Part shown: piece by piece, positions 9,781 through 18,234 of the stretch
Layout: every line of letters starts with the position of its first letter
Position numbering within the stretch: position 1 is the stretch's first letter
Assembly: GCF_001276715.1 (NCBI RefSeq)
Contig: NZ_LIUQ01000007.1
Location: forward strand, 95,692-159,691
DNA length: 64,000 nt
Direction of reading: 5' to 3'
Source of the DNA: Planktothricoides sp. SR001
GTDB lineage: Bacteria > Cyanobacteriota > Cyanobacteriia > Cyanobacteriales > Laspinemataceae
Made by a program: the position numbers and the translations under genes
Notes under the pieces: model-generated
The model's input: the letters and a program-made list of their open reading frames with translations, nothing else
What the model was told of the DNA's origin: nothing
Database searches by the model: none

Positions 9781-9805
9781 ACTTATTTTAGAAATTACTT
9801 CAGAT

Positions 9806-10175
9806 AGTAGGGTGAGCAATGCCCACCATGACCTGACTTATTTTAGATAGTAGGGTGGGCAATGCCCACCATGATCTTTAATTTTATCATATAGTCATTT
9901 GAATTGTGGTTGACATAAAACATCAGGGGCGCAAGCATTGCGCCCCTACAATATACGTTTATTTTCTGTAGGGGCGCAATGCTTGCGCCCCGGTATAATT
10001 TTATCAATCTTGAAAACTTGAAATAACTATACCAAATAAGGTTGCCATAGTAATCTTAAGTTGGGTCCACCGTCCAAGAAACCCAACGGACAAATTTAGA
10101 ATAGATGCGCTACTACTATTTTAAAGCGGACTACAGCTTGTTCACGAGTAGGGGCGAATGGCCATTCGCCCCTAC
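9806..10175. repeat. Cluster of three palindromic repeat families
   Basis: Two GTAGGGTG[A/G]GCAATGCCCACC copies lie at about 9808-9833 and 9850-9872. Two AGGGGCGCAA/TTGCGCCCCT palindromes lie at 9925-9947 and about 9970-9992. One perfect 28-bp palindrome, half-site GTAGGGGCGAATGG, lies at 10148-10175. No gene is seen up to 10331. Confidence 0.85.
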
Positions 10176-10331
10176 TTAACACATTCTCCTCACCCTAAAT
10201 TTTTCCCCCAAAAAGGGAGAGGGACTTTGAGATTCGATAGAATTATTTCTGAGCAGGCTGTATCTCTGGATGCCATAAATATAGTATAATATCGGTGAAT
10301 TGAATCTAGGTCAATACTGGAATCGCCAATT

Positions 10332-10664
10332 ATGCAAAACACTCGTCTAAATACACTGGTAGATGTAACTTTAAATCGCTTAGATGAATGGTTAAAGAAT
10401 CCCTGGCGCAGAACTTCTATACAATTATTAGCGTTTTTATTGGGTTTTATCGCCGGACAATTTATTGCCAGTATCGCCGGTCAAAGGGCAAATTTGGATG
10501 TAACAATGGCGGCGGTTTTCTTGATTATTATTGAAAGCTATAGTCGGTTGATTTATCGGTCTAACAGCGAATGGACTAAATCTTTATTTTTGCAAACCAT
10601 AAACTGGTTTAAAATTGGTGTTATGTATTGTTTATTTTTGGAGGCTTTTAAACTTGCATCTTGA
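10332..10664 (+). CDS. DUF565 / Ycf20 family membrane protein
   Basis: A 110-aa protein with two hydrophobic helices (about residues 30-50 and 60-78) and the family pattern RLDEWLKNPWRR, then LLGFIAGQFIA and IIIESYSRLIY. Ycf20/DUF565 proteins are found in cyanobacteria and plastids; plant homologues have been linked to photoprotection, but the cyanobacterial role is not settled. The stop overlaps the start of the glycerate kinase gene by 11 bp, so the two are probably co-transcribed and translationally coupled. Confidence 0.85.
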   Translation: MQNTRLNTLVDVTLNRLDEWLKNPWRRTSIQLLAFLLGFIAGQFIASIAGQRANLDVTMAAVFLIIIESYSRLIYRSNSEWTKSLFLQTINWFKIGVMYCLFLEAFKLAS

Positions 10665-11745
10665 GAAAGTGGGGTCACAAATTCTGCAAAATTGGGCGAC
10701 CCTGGGACGCCGCCCCAACCCGGAAGAATGGCAACAGCTAGAAGCCAGGGAATTGCAGGATAAAAACCGTTGTTTAGGGTTGGGAATCGATCCAGAAAAT
10801 ATTACGGAACTGCTTCAGCAGCGATCGCATTTGTTTGAGGCGGTGGTGGGAGAAGTTGGCCATATGCTTGGCTATTTGCCCGTGACTACTTTATGGTATT
10901 TGTGGATTCCTTTGGCTATGCAATTAGCGGCAAAGCAAAAAATATTAAACCGTCCCTTAATTCAAGGCATTTTAGGCGGTCAGGGGACGGGCAAAACCAC
11001 AATGGGAAAAATGCTGAGTTTGATTCTCCGTGAATTAGGCAATCGCACCTTAAGTTTATCCATTGATGACCTATATAAAACTTATGCAGAACGGCAAAAA
11101 TTGCGGGAATTAGACCCCCGATTAATTTGGCGTGGCCCCCCAGGAACCCACGATGTAGAATTGGGTTTGCAAGTGCTGGATAAACTGCGTCAGCAACCTT
11201 TAAAATTAGAAACAAATTCGCCAACTACGCCAAAATTAATCGAAATTCCTCGGTTTGATAAGTCAGCTTATCAAGGGGCAGGCGATCGCACCAATCCTGA
11301 AAAAATTGATGGTGCAGAAATTATTTTATTTGAGGGTTGGTTTGTGGGAGTTCGTCCCGTAGAGGGGGATATTTGGCACAATGCCCCGTGGCCAATTATT
11401 ACAGAAAGCGATCGCATTTTTGCCCAAGATAATAATCAAAGATTACGAGAATATTTACCTCTTTGGCAGCGGTTAGATAGTTTAATTGTCCTCTATCCGG
11501 TGGATTATCGCTTAAGTTTAGCATGGCGAAAACAGGCCGAACATGAGATGATTGCCAGCGGTAAATCGGGCATGAGTGATGCAGAAATTGAACAATTTGT
11601 TTACTATTTTTGGCAAGCCTTACATCCAGAGTTATTTATTGAACCCTTAATCAAAAATCCGCAATGGGTGGATTTAGTCATTACCATTAATCGCGATCGA
11701 TCCATCGGGCAAATTTATTCTCCGAAACCGGGTTTCTTTGCTTAA
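10654..11745 (+). CDS. D-glycerate 3-kinase
   Basis: A 363-aa kinase of the plant/cyanobacterial GLYK class, which phosphorylates D-glycerate to 3-phosphoglycerate and closes photorespiration. P-loop GGQGTGKTT is followed by LSIDDLYKT, RGPPGTHDVELG and FEGWFVGVRP, all typical. An ATG-started frame goes back to 10615 but lies inside the DUF565 gene. TTG 10654 has a GGAG site about 10 bp upstream and is the better start. The last residues (PKPGFFA and stop) are encoded by a copy of the GAAACCGGGTTTCT palindrome, so a repeat has replaced or extended the native C-terminus by a few codons. Confidence 0.9.
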   Translation: MHLEKVGSQILQNWATLGRRPNPEEWQQLEARELQDKNRCLGLGIDPENITELLQQRSHLFEAVVGEVGHMLGYLPVTTLWYLWIPLAMQLAAKQKILNRPLIQGILGGQGTGKTTMGKMLSLILRELGNRTLSLSIDDLYKTYAERQKLRELDPRLIWRGPPGTHDVELGLQVLDKLRQQPLKLETNSPTTPKLIEIPRFDKSAYQGAGDRTNPEKIDGAEIILFEGWFVGVRPVEGDIWHNAPWPIITESDRIFAQDNNQRLREYLPLWQRLDSLIVLYPVDYRLSLAWRKQAEHEMIASGKSGMSDAEIEQFVYYFWQALHPELFIEPLIKNPQWVDLVITINRDRSIGQIYSPKPGFFA

Positions 11746-11784
11746 CCTTTGCCACCCAACCCACATTAAAATAGAAACCCGGTT

Positions 11785-11970
11785 TCTTACAGCGGTTTTT
11801 AAATGAATAAACCACATTAACCGCCAGGGAATAAATTCCCTGGCTAATAGCGCAAGTCGGTTAAAACCGACTGAACTTTTCATCGCTACAAGCATGATTA
11901 GTCGGTTTTAACCGACTTACGCTATGAGGCGGGGATTTTAATCCCCGACGGGTGTGGTTTACGCAGTCAA
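11785..11970. mobile_element. MITE-like element, family A (right end degraded)
   Basis: Begins TACAGCGGTTTTTAAATGAA then AAACCACATTAA and ends near TGTGGTTTACGCAGT. Inside are paired palindromes around CCAGGGAATAAATTCCCTGG and AGTCGGTTTTAACCGACT. The same layout with both ends intact is at 40210-40376. It has no open reading frame of its own, so it would move, if at all, by a transposase elsewhere. Confidence 0.65.
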
Positions 11971-12040
11971 CCTTTGCCACCCAACCCACATTAAAATAGA
12001 AACCCGGTTTCTTTGCATGAACTCCCCACACCTCCCCACA

Positions 12041-12100
12041 CCTCGATGGCGGCCTCCCACACCTCGATGGCGGCCTCCCACACCTCGATGGCGGCCTCCC
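12041..12100. repeat. Tandem 21-bp repeat
   Basis: The unit starting CCTCGATGGCGG occurs almost three times head to tail, between GAAACCCGGTTTCT copies (1773-type copies at 11773-11787 and 11998-12012) and the 3' end of the metacaspase remnant. Confidence 0.8.
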
Positions 12101-12108
12101 CCTCCTCC

Positions 12109-12575
12109 TCACTCCTGCATTTTCGCCATAATCTTCAAACTCATCTCTGCCGATAATTCCCCTTGACGATTCTCACTCACCACCTGCTGCAAAAACCGCA
12201 AATAATTCCGCCAAACAGTTTGAGTATTCGGATGATTTTTTCTCAGTCCTGACACCAGAAAGGCATTAAATAATATTGACTACCGATGGATGTCTCGACG
12301 TGATAGCCATGACCAGAAAAATAAATCACTACTGTAGCGTCTGGGTTGCTGGTCTAAGCTAAATTATCTAATCCAGAGAGAATATTTTCGCGAATTGCGG
12401 CTTCGCTGACTAATAAACTGACTTGGTTTGTAGGATAGGCACATCGTCCTTCGTCTTTGAGAATGTTCGCCAAACCTTTGGCATCATCGATGGTATTCGG
12501 TAAATCTGCGCCCACCCCCACCACGAGGGCAAAACCTTGCTGGAAAATTGCTGTCATTGTCTTTTGCTCCATCAC
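12109..12575 (-). pseudogene. Broken metacaspase-like (peptidase C14) gene
   Basis: The first 73 codons from 12575 read as the start of a caspase-fold protein (FALVVGVGADLPNTIDDAKGL, then ALANIL-type and SLLVSEAA segments). A TAG follows at about 12354. In the same frame beyond it come VVIYFSGHGYHV (the catalytic-His motif SGHG) and GSQYYLMP. A frameshift and probable deletion then lead to KNHPNTQTVWRNYLRF and an ending MAKMQE with stop at 12109. The cysteine motif is missing. This is the remnant of a cyanobacterial metacaspase, disabled by a nonsense change and an internal loss. Confidence 0.8.
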
Positions 12576-12619
12576 ACCTTATATATAGTGTCATTTTTTT
12601 CTGATATTGCCTACAACTA

Positions 12620-12812
12620 TTCAGAAACCGGGTTTCTTTGCTTAACCTTTGCCACCCACCCCCAGAAACCGGGTTTCTTCAGATAACCTTTGCCACCAAC
12701 CCCAGAAACCGGGTTTCTTTAGACCATCGAAAGCCACCAACAAACAAATGTCATAGAAACCCGGTTTCTTGCCCCGGTTTCTTCCCCCGGTTTCTTTGCG
12801 TCATGGGCAACG
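12620..12812. repeat. GAAACCCGGTTTCT palindrome cluster
   Basis: Full copies at about 12623, 12664, 12704 and 12754, plus half copies CCCCGGTTTCTT near 12775-12800. Stretches between copies (ACAACCTTTGCCACC, and the ACCATCGAAAGCCACC segment) are also shared with the cluster at 13564-13882, so a longer composite unit has been copied. Confidence 0.85.
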
Positions 12813-12927
12813 GATGGGCAATTGGCAACGGATGGGCAACGGATGCGCGATCGCCTTTCTTGGCCGATCGCCAAAACTAGAAAAATATTGATTTCTCGGC
12901 TATCATAAAAAATATAACTTACCCAAT

Positions 12928-13053
12928 ATGATGAGAGAAACAACCTTTGCGGACATATTGGAAGCCTGCGATCGCCTTCCCCTAGAAGACCAAGAAAATC
13001 TGATTAATATTTTACAAATTTACAAAATCGGAAATGGTAAAAAAACCAGCTAA
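12928..13053 (+). pseudogene. Truncated duplicate of the antitoxin gene at 13316
   Basis: From about 12907 to 13018 the sequence is identical to the upstream region and first ~30 codons of the gene at 13316 (MMRETTFADILEACD...). It then diverges near TTTACAAA and ends as a 41-residue frame with a foreign tail (IYKIGNGKKTS). The stop touches the next possible ATG at 13054. The near-perfect identity points to a recent duplication. It lacks the C-terminal half that would bind a toxin. Confidence 0.8.
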
Positions 13054-13092
13054 ATGAAAATATTCAAAAAAACAGAAAATAATTTATTCTTT

Positions 13093-13305
13093 ATGTTAAT
13101 AGACAAAATTATCCAAGAACTAGAAGATATTCCCGCAGAAAATCTCACAGAAATTTATGATTTTATTCATAACTTCCGTTTAAGATTAAACTCAGATAAT
13201 CCCCAAACACTTACGGTAAGCGAAGTCGAACCGCGTACCCCTGGAATCCTTCCAGGAAAACTGGGAGATGCGTTTTTTGAACCCCTACCAGAAGAAAAAA
13301 TATAA
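13093..13305 (+). CDS. DUF2281-like / VapB-type small protein
   Basis: A protein of about 70 aa if started at ATG 13093 (an ATG at 13054 is also in frame). MLIDKIIQELEDIPAENLTEIYDFI is the usual start of DUF2281-type antitoxin-like proteins, and the tail GILPGKLGDAFFEPLPEE fits too. In that family the partner is often a PIN toxin, but none follows. It is flanked by two copies of another antitoxin gene, so it may be an orphan inserted by, or surviving from, rearrangement. Confidence 0.6.
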   Translation: MLIDKIIQELEDIPAENLTEIYDFIHNFRLRLNSDNPQTLTVSEVEPRTPGILPGKLGDAFFEPLPEEKI

Positions 13306-13315
13306 CTTACCCAAT

Positions 13316-13531
13316 ATGATGAGAGAAACAACCTTTGCGGACATATTGGAAGCCTGCGATCGCCTTCCCCTAGAAGACCAAGAAAATCTGATTAATATTT
13401 TACAAAATCGGATTAGAGAACAGCGCCGATCCGAGAAAGTAAAAGATGTTCAAGAAGCACAAAAAGAATTTGCTGAAGGAAAGTGTCAACCTGTGACCCC
13501 CGAACAACTGATGGAGGAAATTCTATCGTGA
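13316..13531 (+). CDS. Type II antitoxin-like protein
   Basis: A 71-aa acidic, helical protein (MMRETTFADILEACDRL, then LINILQNRIREQRR and QEAQKEFAEGKCQPVTPEQLMEEI). This layout is common for small antitoxins paired with RelE/ParE-type toxins in cyanobacteria. A longer frame reaches 13268 inside the preceding gene; ATG 13316 or 13319 is the likely start, as the same point is conserved in the duplicate copy at 12928. A toxin start overlaps the stop but is truncated. Confidence 0.65.
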   Translation: MMRETTFADILEACDRLPLEDQENLINILQNRIREQRRSEKVKDVQEAQKEFAEGKCQPVTPEQLMEEILS

Positions 13532-13614
13532 CATTTGTCTTATTGCGATTTAACCGAGAATTCAGAAACCGGGTTTCTTGCGACAAACTTTGCGGAAAAC
13601 CCACATTAAAATAG
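13528..13614 (+). pseudogene. Toxin gene truncated by a palindromic repeat
   Basis: A GTG overlapping the antitoxin stop (GTGA) opens a frame of about 12 native-looking codons (VTFVLLRFNREF), then runs straight into a GAAACCGGGTTTCT copy at about 13564 and stops at 13614. The coupling and position are those of a RelE-type toxin. The rest of the gene is not found downstream, so the repeat cluster has replaced it. Confidence 0.55.
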
Positions 13615-13882
13615 AAACCCGGTTTCTTCTTCTCCGAAACCGGGTTTCTTGCGACAACCTTTGCCACCAACCCCAGAAACCGGGTTTCTTGCGTCAAACT
13701 TTGCCACCCAACCCCAGAAACCGGGTTTCTTTAGACCATCGAAAGCCACCAACAAACAAATGTCATAGAAACCCGGTTTCTTGCCCCGGTTTCTTCCCCC
13801 GGTTTCTTATTTGCCGAAGTCAAACAACCCAAAAACCCCGCCCCCAGAAACCGGGTTTCTTGCCCCGGTTTCTTTGCCTAAT
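13564..13882. repeat. GAAACCCGGTTTCT palindrome cluster
   Basis: About seven full copies in direct and inverted orientation plus several CCCCGGTTTCTT half copies. Some 70 bp around 13700-13800 repeat the sequence at 12704-12790 almost exactly. The cluster runs into the 5' side of the helicase gene. Confidence 0.9.
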
Positions 13883-13939
13883 TTACAGTACCATGAAATA
13901 ACCCCTTGCATCTTCCCTCATCAATCAGGCAATATACCC

Positions 13940-15322
13940 GTGAATCAACCATCAGTTAATCCCCCCCAAGGATGCCCACAAATTCCTGAAACAATTCAAT
14001 TAAGAAATTACCAAAAACAAGCGGTTGCCAGTTGGTTTGCTAACCAGGGTCGTGGCACTTTAAAAATGGCCACCGGCAGCGGCAAAACCATCACCGCATT
14101 AGCGATCGCCACCGAACTTTATCACAAAATTGGCTTGCAAGTATTGCTAGTCATTTGCCCTTACCGACATTTAGTCACCCAATGGGCAAGAGAATGTGAA
14201 AGATTTAATCTTCAGCCGGTGCTTGCCTTTGAAAGCGTTTACGAATGGCAGAGTTTACTTTCCAGTCAATTATACAATATTCGGGCGGGAAATCAAGCTT
14301 TTTTGACAGTCGTCACCACCAACTCAACCCTAATCAAAGATAGCTTTCAATCTCAACTAAAATACTTTCCCGAAAAAACCCTAATTGTCGGCGATGAAGC
14401 CCATAACTTAGGCAGTTTACGCTTAGAAGAAAGTTTACCCCGTAACCTAGGTTTACGTCTAGCACTTTCCGCCACTCCTGAACGCCATTTTGACGAAATT
14501 GGCACTCAAGCAATTTTTGACTATTTTGGCTCAATATTGCAACCAGAATTAAACTTAGCGGATGCCATTCGCCTCGGCGCCCTAGTTCATTATCTTTATT
14601 ATCCAACTTTAGTCCAACTCACGGAAGAAGAAAGCATCACTTATCACAAATTAACTACCAGAATTGGCTGGGCTTTAAGTAAAAATTCCGATCTCGATCT
14701 TGATGATAATGAATTAGTCAGTAATTTATTAATCCAAAGAGCGAGATTAATTGGTAATGCCCAAAATAAGTTAACCGCTTTAAGAGAAATTATGTCTAAT
14801 CGCCTGCATACTAGCCATACGTTATTTTATTGTGGCGAAGGTTCTAGTCAATCTCTGGATAGTGAAAGCCAGCGTCAAATTACTGCCGTTTGCCGAATTT
14901 TGGGATTAGAACTAGGCTATAGAATTAATACATATACGGCAGAAAATCCCATTGAACAACGAGAGGAATTACGGCGACAATTTGAAACGGGAGAACTGCA
15001 AGGATTAGTAGCCATTCGCTGTCTGGATGAAGGGGTGGATATTCCGGCAATTCGCACCGCCGTAATTCTTGCCAGTAGCACAAATCCCCGACAATTTATT
15101 CAACGACGGGGCAGAATTTTACGCCCTTATCCGGGGAAAGAATATGCAACTTTATTTGATACCATTGTCACTCCAGCAAATTTAAATCGTGATGCCTTAG
15201 AAGTTGAAAGAAATTTATTACGCAAAGAGTTAAAACGGTTCTTAGAATTTGCTAATTTAGCGGATAACGCGGTGGAAGCTTGCGCCACCTTGCGAAAAGT
15301 TGAAGCCAAGTATGGGTTGTGA
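13940..15322 (+). CDS. SF2 DEAD/DEAH helicase, Dnd-restriction-like
   Basis: About 460 aa from GTG 13940. The frame is open back to 13781, but those 53 codons are palindromic repeat and unlikely to be native. Motifs: IQLRNYQKQAV (Q-like), Walker A ATGSGKT at about residue 44, GDEAH, SATPER, and the C-terminal RCLDEGVDIP with FIQRRGRILRP. It resembles the helicase-type protein linked to DNA phosphorothioation (Dnd) restriction, TIGR04095-like from memory. A small gene and a DndD-like ATPase follow on the same strand after 512 bp of repeats. Restriction or DNA repair is the likely role. The loss of a native upstream region may affect its start and expression. Confidence 0.75.
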   Translation: MNQPSVNPPQGCPQIPETIQLRNYQKQAVASWFANQGRGTLKMATGSGKTITALAIATELYHKIGLQVLLVICPYRHLVTQWARECERFNLQPVLAFESVYEWQSLLSSQLYNIRAGNQAFLTVVTTNSTLIKDSFQSQLKYFPEKTLIVGDEAHNLGSLRLEESLPRNLGLRLALSATPERHFDEIGTQAIFDYFGSILQPELNLADAIRLGALVHYLYYPTLVQLTEEESITYHKLTTRIGWALSKNSDLDLDDNELVSNLLIQRARLIGNAQNKLTALREIMSNRLHTSHTLFYCGEGSSQSLDSESQRQITAVCRILGLELGYRINTYTAENPIEQREELRRQFETGELQGLVAIRCLDEGVDIPAIRTAVILASSTNPRQFIQRRGRILRPYPGKEYATLFDTIVTPANLNRDALEVERNLLRKELKRFLEFANLADNAVEACATLRKVEAKYGL

Positions 15323-15339
15323 CATGGGGCTTCTGGGCT

Positions 15340-15700
15340 TCTGGGGTGTGGGGTGTAGGGTGTAGGGTGTAGGGTGTAGGGTGTAGGGTGTAGGGGGAAG
15401 CCGCCGTCGTGTAGGGTCTGGGGTGTAGGGTGTAGGGAAGAGGGAATAGTGAATAGTGAATAGTAAATAGTGCATAACAAATAGTGAATAGTGAATAGTG
15501 AATTGTGAATAGTGATATTTCTTTTGTACGGGCGTCCTTGCGAAGCATAATCCGTCAGGCTATATGGCCATTCGCCCCTACGACTTTTGTACGGGCGAAT
15601 GGCCATATAGCCCCTACGAATGCATCACTTTCTTCCCCCAGACCCCACACCCCACACCGATAGCGGCCCCACACCCCAAAAGCAACCCCCGCTGACTGGA
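15340..15700. repeat. Minisatellite and palindromes between helicase and ATPase genes
   Basis: The heptamer GTGTAGG is repeated about a dozen times at 15342-15440, broken by GAAGCCGCCGTCGT. A GTGAATAGTGAATAGT heptamer array follows at about 15443-15513. Then two copies of the GTAGGGGCGAATGG-type palindrome half-sites flank 15545-15615. The same composite (GAATAGT array then TTTTGTACGGGCGTCC) recurs at 39009-39150 and, inverted, at 51030-51170. No gene is seen up to 15834. Confidence 0.85.
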
Positions 15701-15834
15701 GGGAGAAGAAAGCAGAAGTATTTAGGCAAAGATTTCCATGTACCTGGTCAAGTTGATCTAAAATAGAGTGATTATTTCAGTAGCCGGATTTATCAGCCCC
15801 AAACATCTAGTAATTTTAAGGATATGGTTAAAGC

Positions 15835-16083
15835 ATGAATGCCTATGATTATCCGATTCCGCCAAAAATTGCTACTATTTCTAAAGCATTAGCGGAAAAG
15901 CGTTCGTCTTATCACGCTAAATTACAGCTAAATGATGTTCAAGAACCGATTAATAGTGCTACCGAGGAGGTTCAAGCAATTATCCAGAAAGTTTTGGAAG
16001 TAGAGAAAGACAAACTCTACCAAAAGAATCCTCGCTACATTAACGATGATATTTTAAAGATTATTAAAGAAGTGATCCAATGA
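15835..16083 (+). CDS. Small protein upstream of DndD-like ATPase, 82 aa
   Basis: An unrecognised 82-aa protein, mostly helical and charged, with no cysteines or membrane segment (YDYPIPPKIATISKAL at the start, DKLYQKNPRYINDDIL near the end). Its stop overlaps the ATPase start by the classic ATGA, so the two are translationally coupled and probably form a complex or a regulatory pair. It lacks the features I would expect of DndE. A DNA- or ATPase-binding accessory subunit is a guess from position. Confidence 0.7.
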   Translation: MNAYDYPIPPKIATISKALAEKRSSYHAKLQLNDVQEPINSATEEVQAIIQKVLEVEKDKLYQKNPRYINDDILKIIKEVIQ

Positions 16084-18152
16084 AATTAATTTCCTTGCAC
16101 TTGTGTAATTTTCGGCAATTTTATTCTAAAAGCCCAGAAATTAGTTTTTCCAAGGGAACGCTAAATACGACGATTATTCACGGGAATAATGGCGCAGGAA
16201 AAACCACTTTACTGAATGCGTTTACTTGGGTATTGTACGATAAATTTACAGCGGCTTTTGCGGCGGAAGATCAACTGGTAAATAAACGGGCAATGACCGA
16301 AGCCCCTTTGGGAAAACCTGTAGAATGCTGGGTTGAGGTTGTGTTTGAACATGATAATAAACGCTATCAAGTGAAGCGGTTATGTCGGGCTTATAAGAAA
16401 CAAGATAGTATTGATTATGGCCCAAGTGATTTATTTATGTTGGTGGCTGGAGAAGATGGTCGCTGGTCGCCACCCCCCCAACCTCCAGAAGATGTGATTG
16501 GGCGGATTTTGCCGGAAAGTTTGCATCAATATTTTTTCTTTGATGGGGAACGCATTGAACATATCGTTCGAGATGATAAAAAGGATGAAATTGCGATCGC
16601 CACTAAAGAACTTTTGGGCGTAGAAGTCTTAAACCGAGGAATTAGACATCTGAAAGAAGCCAAAAAATCTTTAGAAACTGATTTACGGGGAATTGGCAAT
16701 CCCCTAACTAAAAAGTTCTTACAAGATAAACGTAAGCAAGAACAAGAAATAGAAGAAATGGCAAATCGGCAAAAAGAAATTGCCGCTAGTTTAACGGAAA
16801 AGTCGGAAGTTAAACGCACCCTAAATCAGCGGTTATTAGAACTCGGTGGCGCTGAAGAGTTGCAAACTTTACGAAATCAAATCGAAGCCCAACTGGAATC
16901 GTTACGCGAACAACTAAAGCAGGCAAAAGATAATTTAAAAAAGGAAATTTCAACCCGGGGCTATACGGTGTTATTGTTAGAAAGAATCGCCGATTTTCGT
17001 TCGATTGTGGAATCATTGCGGGAAAAAGGTGAGTTAACCAGTGGGATTCAGCAGCAATTTCTCCAAGATTTATTAGAACGACAAAAGTGTATTTGTGGAG
17101 AACCCCTGACTTTGGGAAGCGATCGCTATCAACAAGTTCACGCTTGGATGGAAAAAGCTGGGAGTGCTGATGTGGAAGAAACGACGATTCGCATGATTGC
17201 CCAAGTAGATGAACTGGATAAAATGCAGCCGCAGTTTTGGCAAGAAGTAGACCAACAGCAAGATAATATTAATCAGTATAGAATTGAAATTTCTAAGTTG
17301 GAAAATCACCTAGATGACACAAAAAATAAATTAAGAAAATATCCCGATGAAGATATTCAAAATCTCCAAAATCAATTGGACGAAACCGAACAAGCGATTA
17401 GCGATTTAGACCGAGAAGTCGGATCCACTCAGCAACAAATTGATAATTTAAAGCAGGAAATCGAACGGTTAGACAAAGAAATTGATGCCCAACAAATGAA
17501 TGAGTATCGGCAAGTCCTCGCCCAGCGTCGAATTGCTGCTACCCAAGATGCGATCGAGCGACTAACTGAAGTGAGAAATCGCTTAGAGTCTCAGTTTAAA
17601 AGCCAATTAGAAAAGCGGGTACAGGAGATATTTAGCAGTATTTCATTTACCCCATATGTGCCAAAAATTAGCGATAAATATGAGTTGACCCTGGTAGAAA
17701 ATACTACCGGAAAAGAGGCTTATGTGGCTGCTTCGACTGGAGAAAATCAAATTTTGAGCTTGTCATTTATTGGCGGGATTATTGATGGGGTGCGAGAATG
17801 GAGTAAAAAAAATAGCTTAATGATGGCGCCGGATAGTAGCACTTTTCCCATTGTGATGGATTCTCCCTTTGGCAGTTTGGATCAAATTTATCGGCGACAA
17901 ATTGCTAAAATATTACCAGAATTGGCCAATCAGTTAGTGGTTTTAGTCACAAAAACTCAATGGAGGGGAGAGGTGGAAACTGAAATGGCTAATTATATTG
18001 GTCGAGAATATGTGCTGGTATATAATTCCCCAAAATCTGATTGTCAGGAAGATTCGATTGAGTTGGGAGGAGTGTTGTATCCCTTGGTTCGCCGTAGTCC
18101 TAATCAATTTGAATATACGGAGATTTTAGAAGTAGAACCGAGAGATTTTTAG
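16080..18152 (+). CDS. DndD-like / Rad50-type SMC ATPase
   Basis: A 690-aa ATPase with the head-coil-hook-coil-head layout. Walker A GNNGAGKTT is at residues 35-43. FFFDGERIEHI near residue 155 is a hallmark I associate with DndD. Long coiled coils (about 190-330 and 380-520) flank a short C-x-C hook (KCICGEPL) near 338. The C-terminal head has STGENQILSLSFIGG near 555 and Walker B IVMDSPFGSLD near 590. DndD supports sulfur insertion into DNA or nicking in phosphorothioation systems. Here no dndB, dndC or dndE is nearby, so it may belong to a reduced or different helicase-SMC defence system. SbcC-like repair is the alternative. Confidence 0.78.
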   Translation: MKLISLHLCNFRQFYSKSPEISFSKGTLNTTIIHGNNGAGKTTLLNAFTWVLYDKFTAAFAAEDQLVNKRAMTEAPLGKPVECWVEVVFEHDNKRYQVKRLCRAYKKQDSIDYGPSDLFMLVAGEDGRWSPPPQPPEDVIGRILPESLHQYFFFDGERIEHIVRDDKKDEIAIATKELLGVEVLNRGIRHLKEAKKSLETDLRGIGNPLTKKFLQDKRKQEQEIEEMANRQKEIAASLTEKSEVKRTLNQRLLELGGAEELQTLRNQIEAQLESLREQLKQAKDNLKKEISTRGYTVLLLERIADFRSIVESLREKGELTSGIQQQFLQDLLERQKCICGEPLTLGSDRYQQVHAWMEKAGSADVEETTIRMIAQVDELDKMQPQFWQEVDQQQDNINQYRIEISKLENHLDDTKNKLRKYPDEDIQNLQNQLDETEQAISDLDREVGSTQQQIDNLKQEIERLDKEIDAQQMNEYRQVLAQRRIAATQDAIERLTEVRNRLESQFKSQLEKRVQEIFSSISFTPYVPKISDKYELTLVENTTGKEAYVAASTGENQILSLSFIGGIIDGVREWSKKNSLMMAPDSSTFPIVMDSPFGSLDQIYRRQIAKILPELANQLVVLVTKTQWRGEVETEMANYIGREYVLVYNSPKSDCQEDSIELGGVLYPLVRRSPNQFEYTEILEVEPRDF

Positions 18153-18234
18153 GCCAATTAACGATTAGCGATCGATGGTCGGGTGGGCAATGTCCAGCCG
18201 ATCGATAACCCCAATTAAATGCATTTTTTACTAT

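Noticed and set aside
12600..13900. Possible CRISPR array
   Set aside because: The repeats are short palindromes in both orientations with irregular spacing and shared spacers. No cas genes are present.
13578..13901. 107-aa plus-strand frame before the helicase
   Set aside because: It consists of repeat-encoded KPGFL/RNRVS peptides only.
15127..15606. 159-aa and 98-aa minus-strand frames with LFTIHYS / TPYTLHP repeats
   Set aside because: They are translations of heptamer minisatellites.
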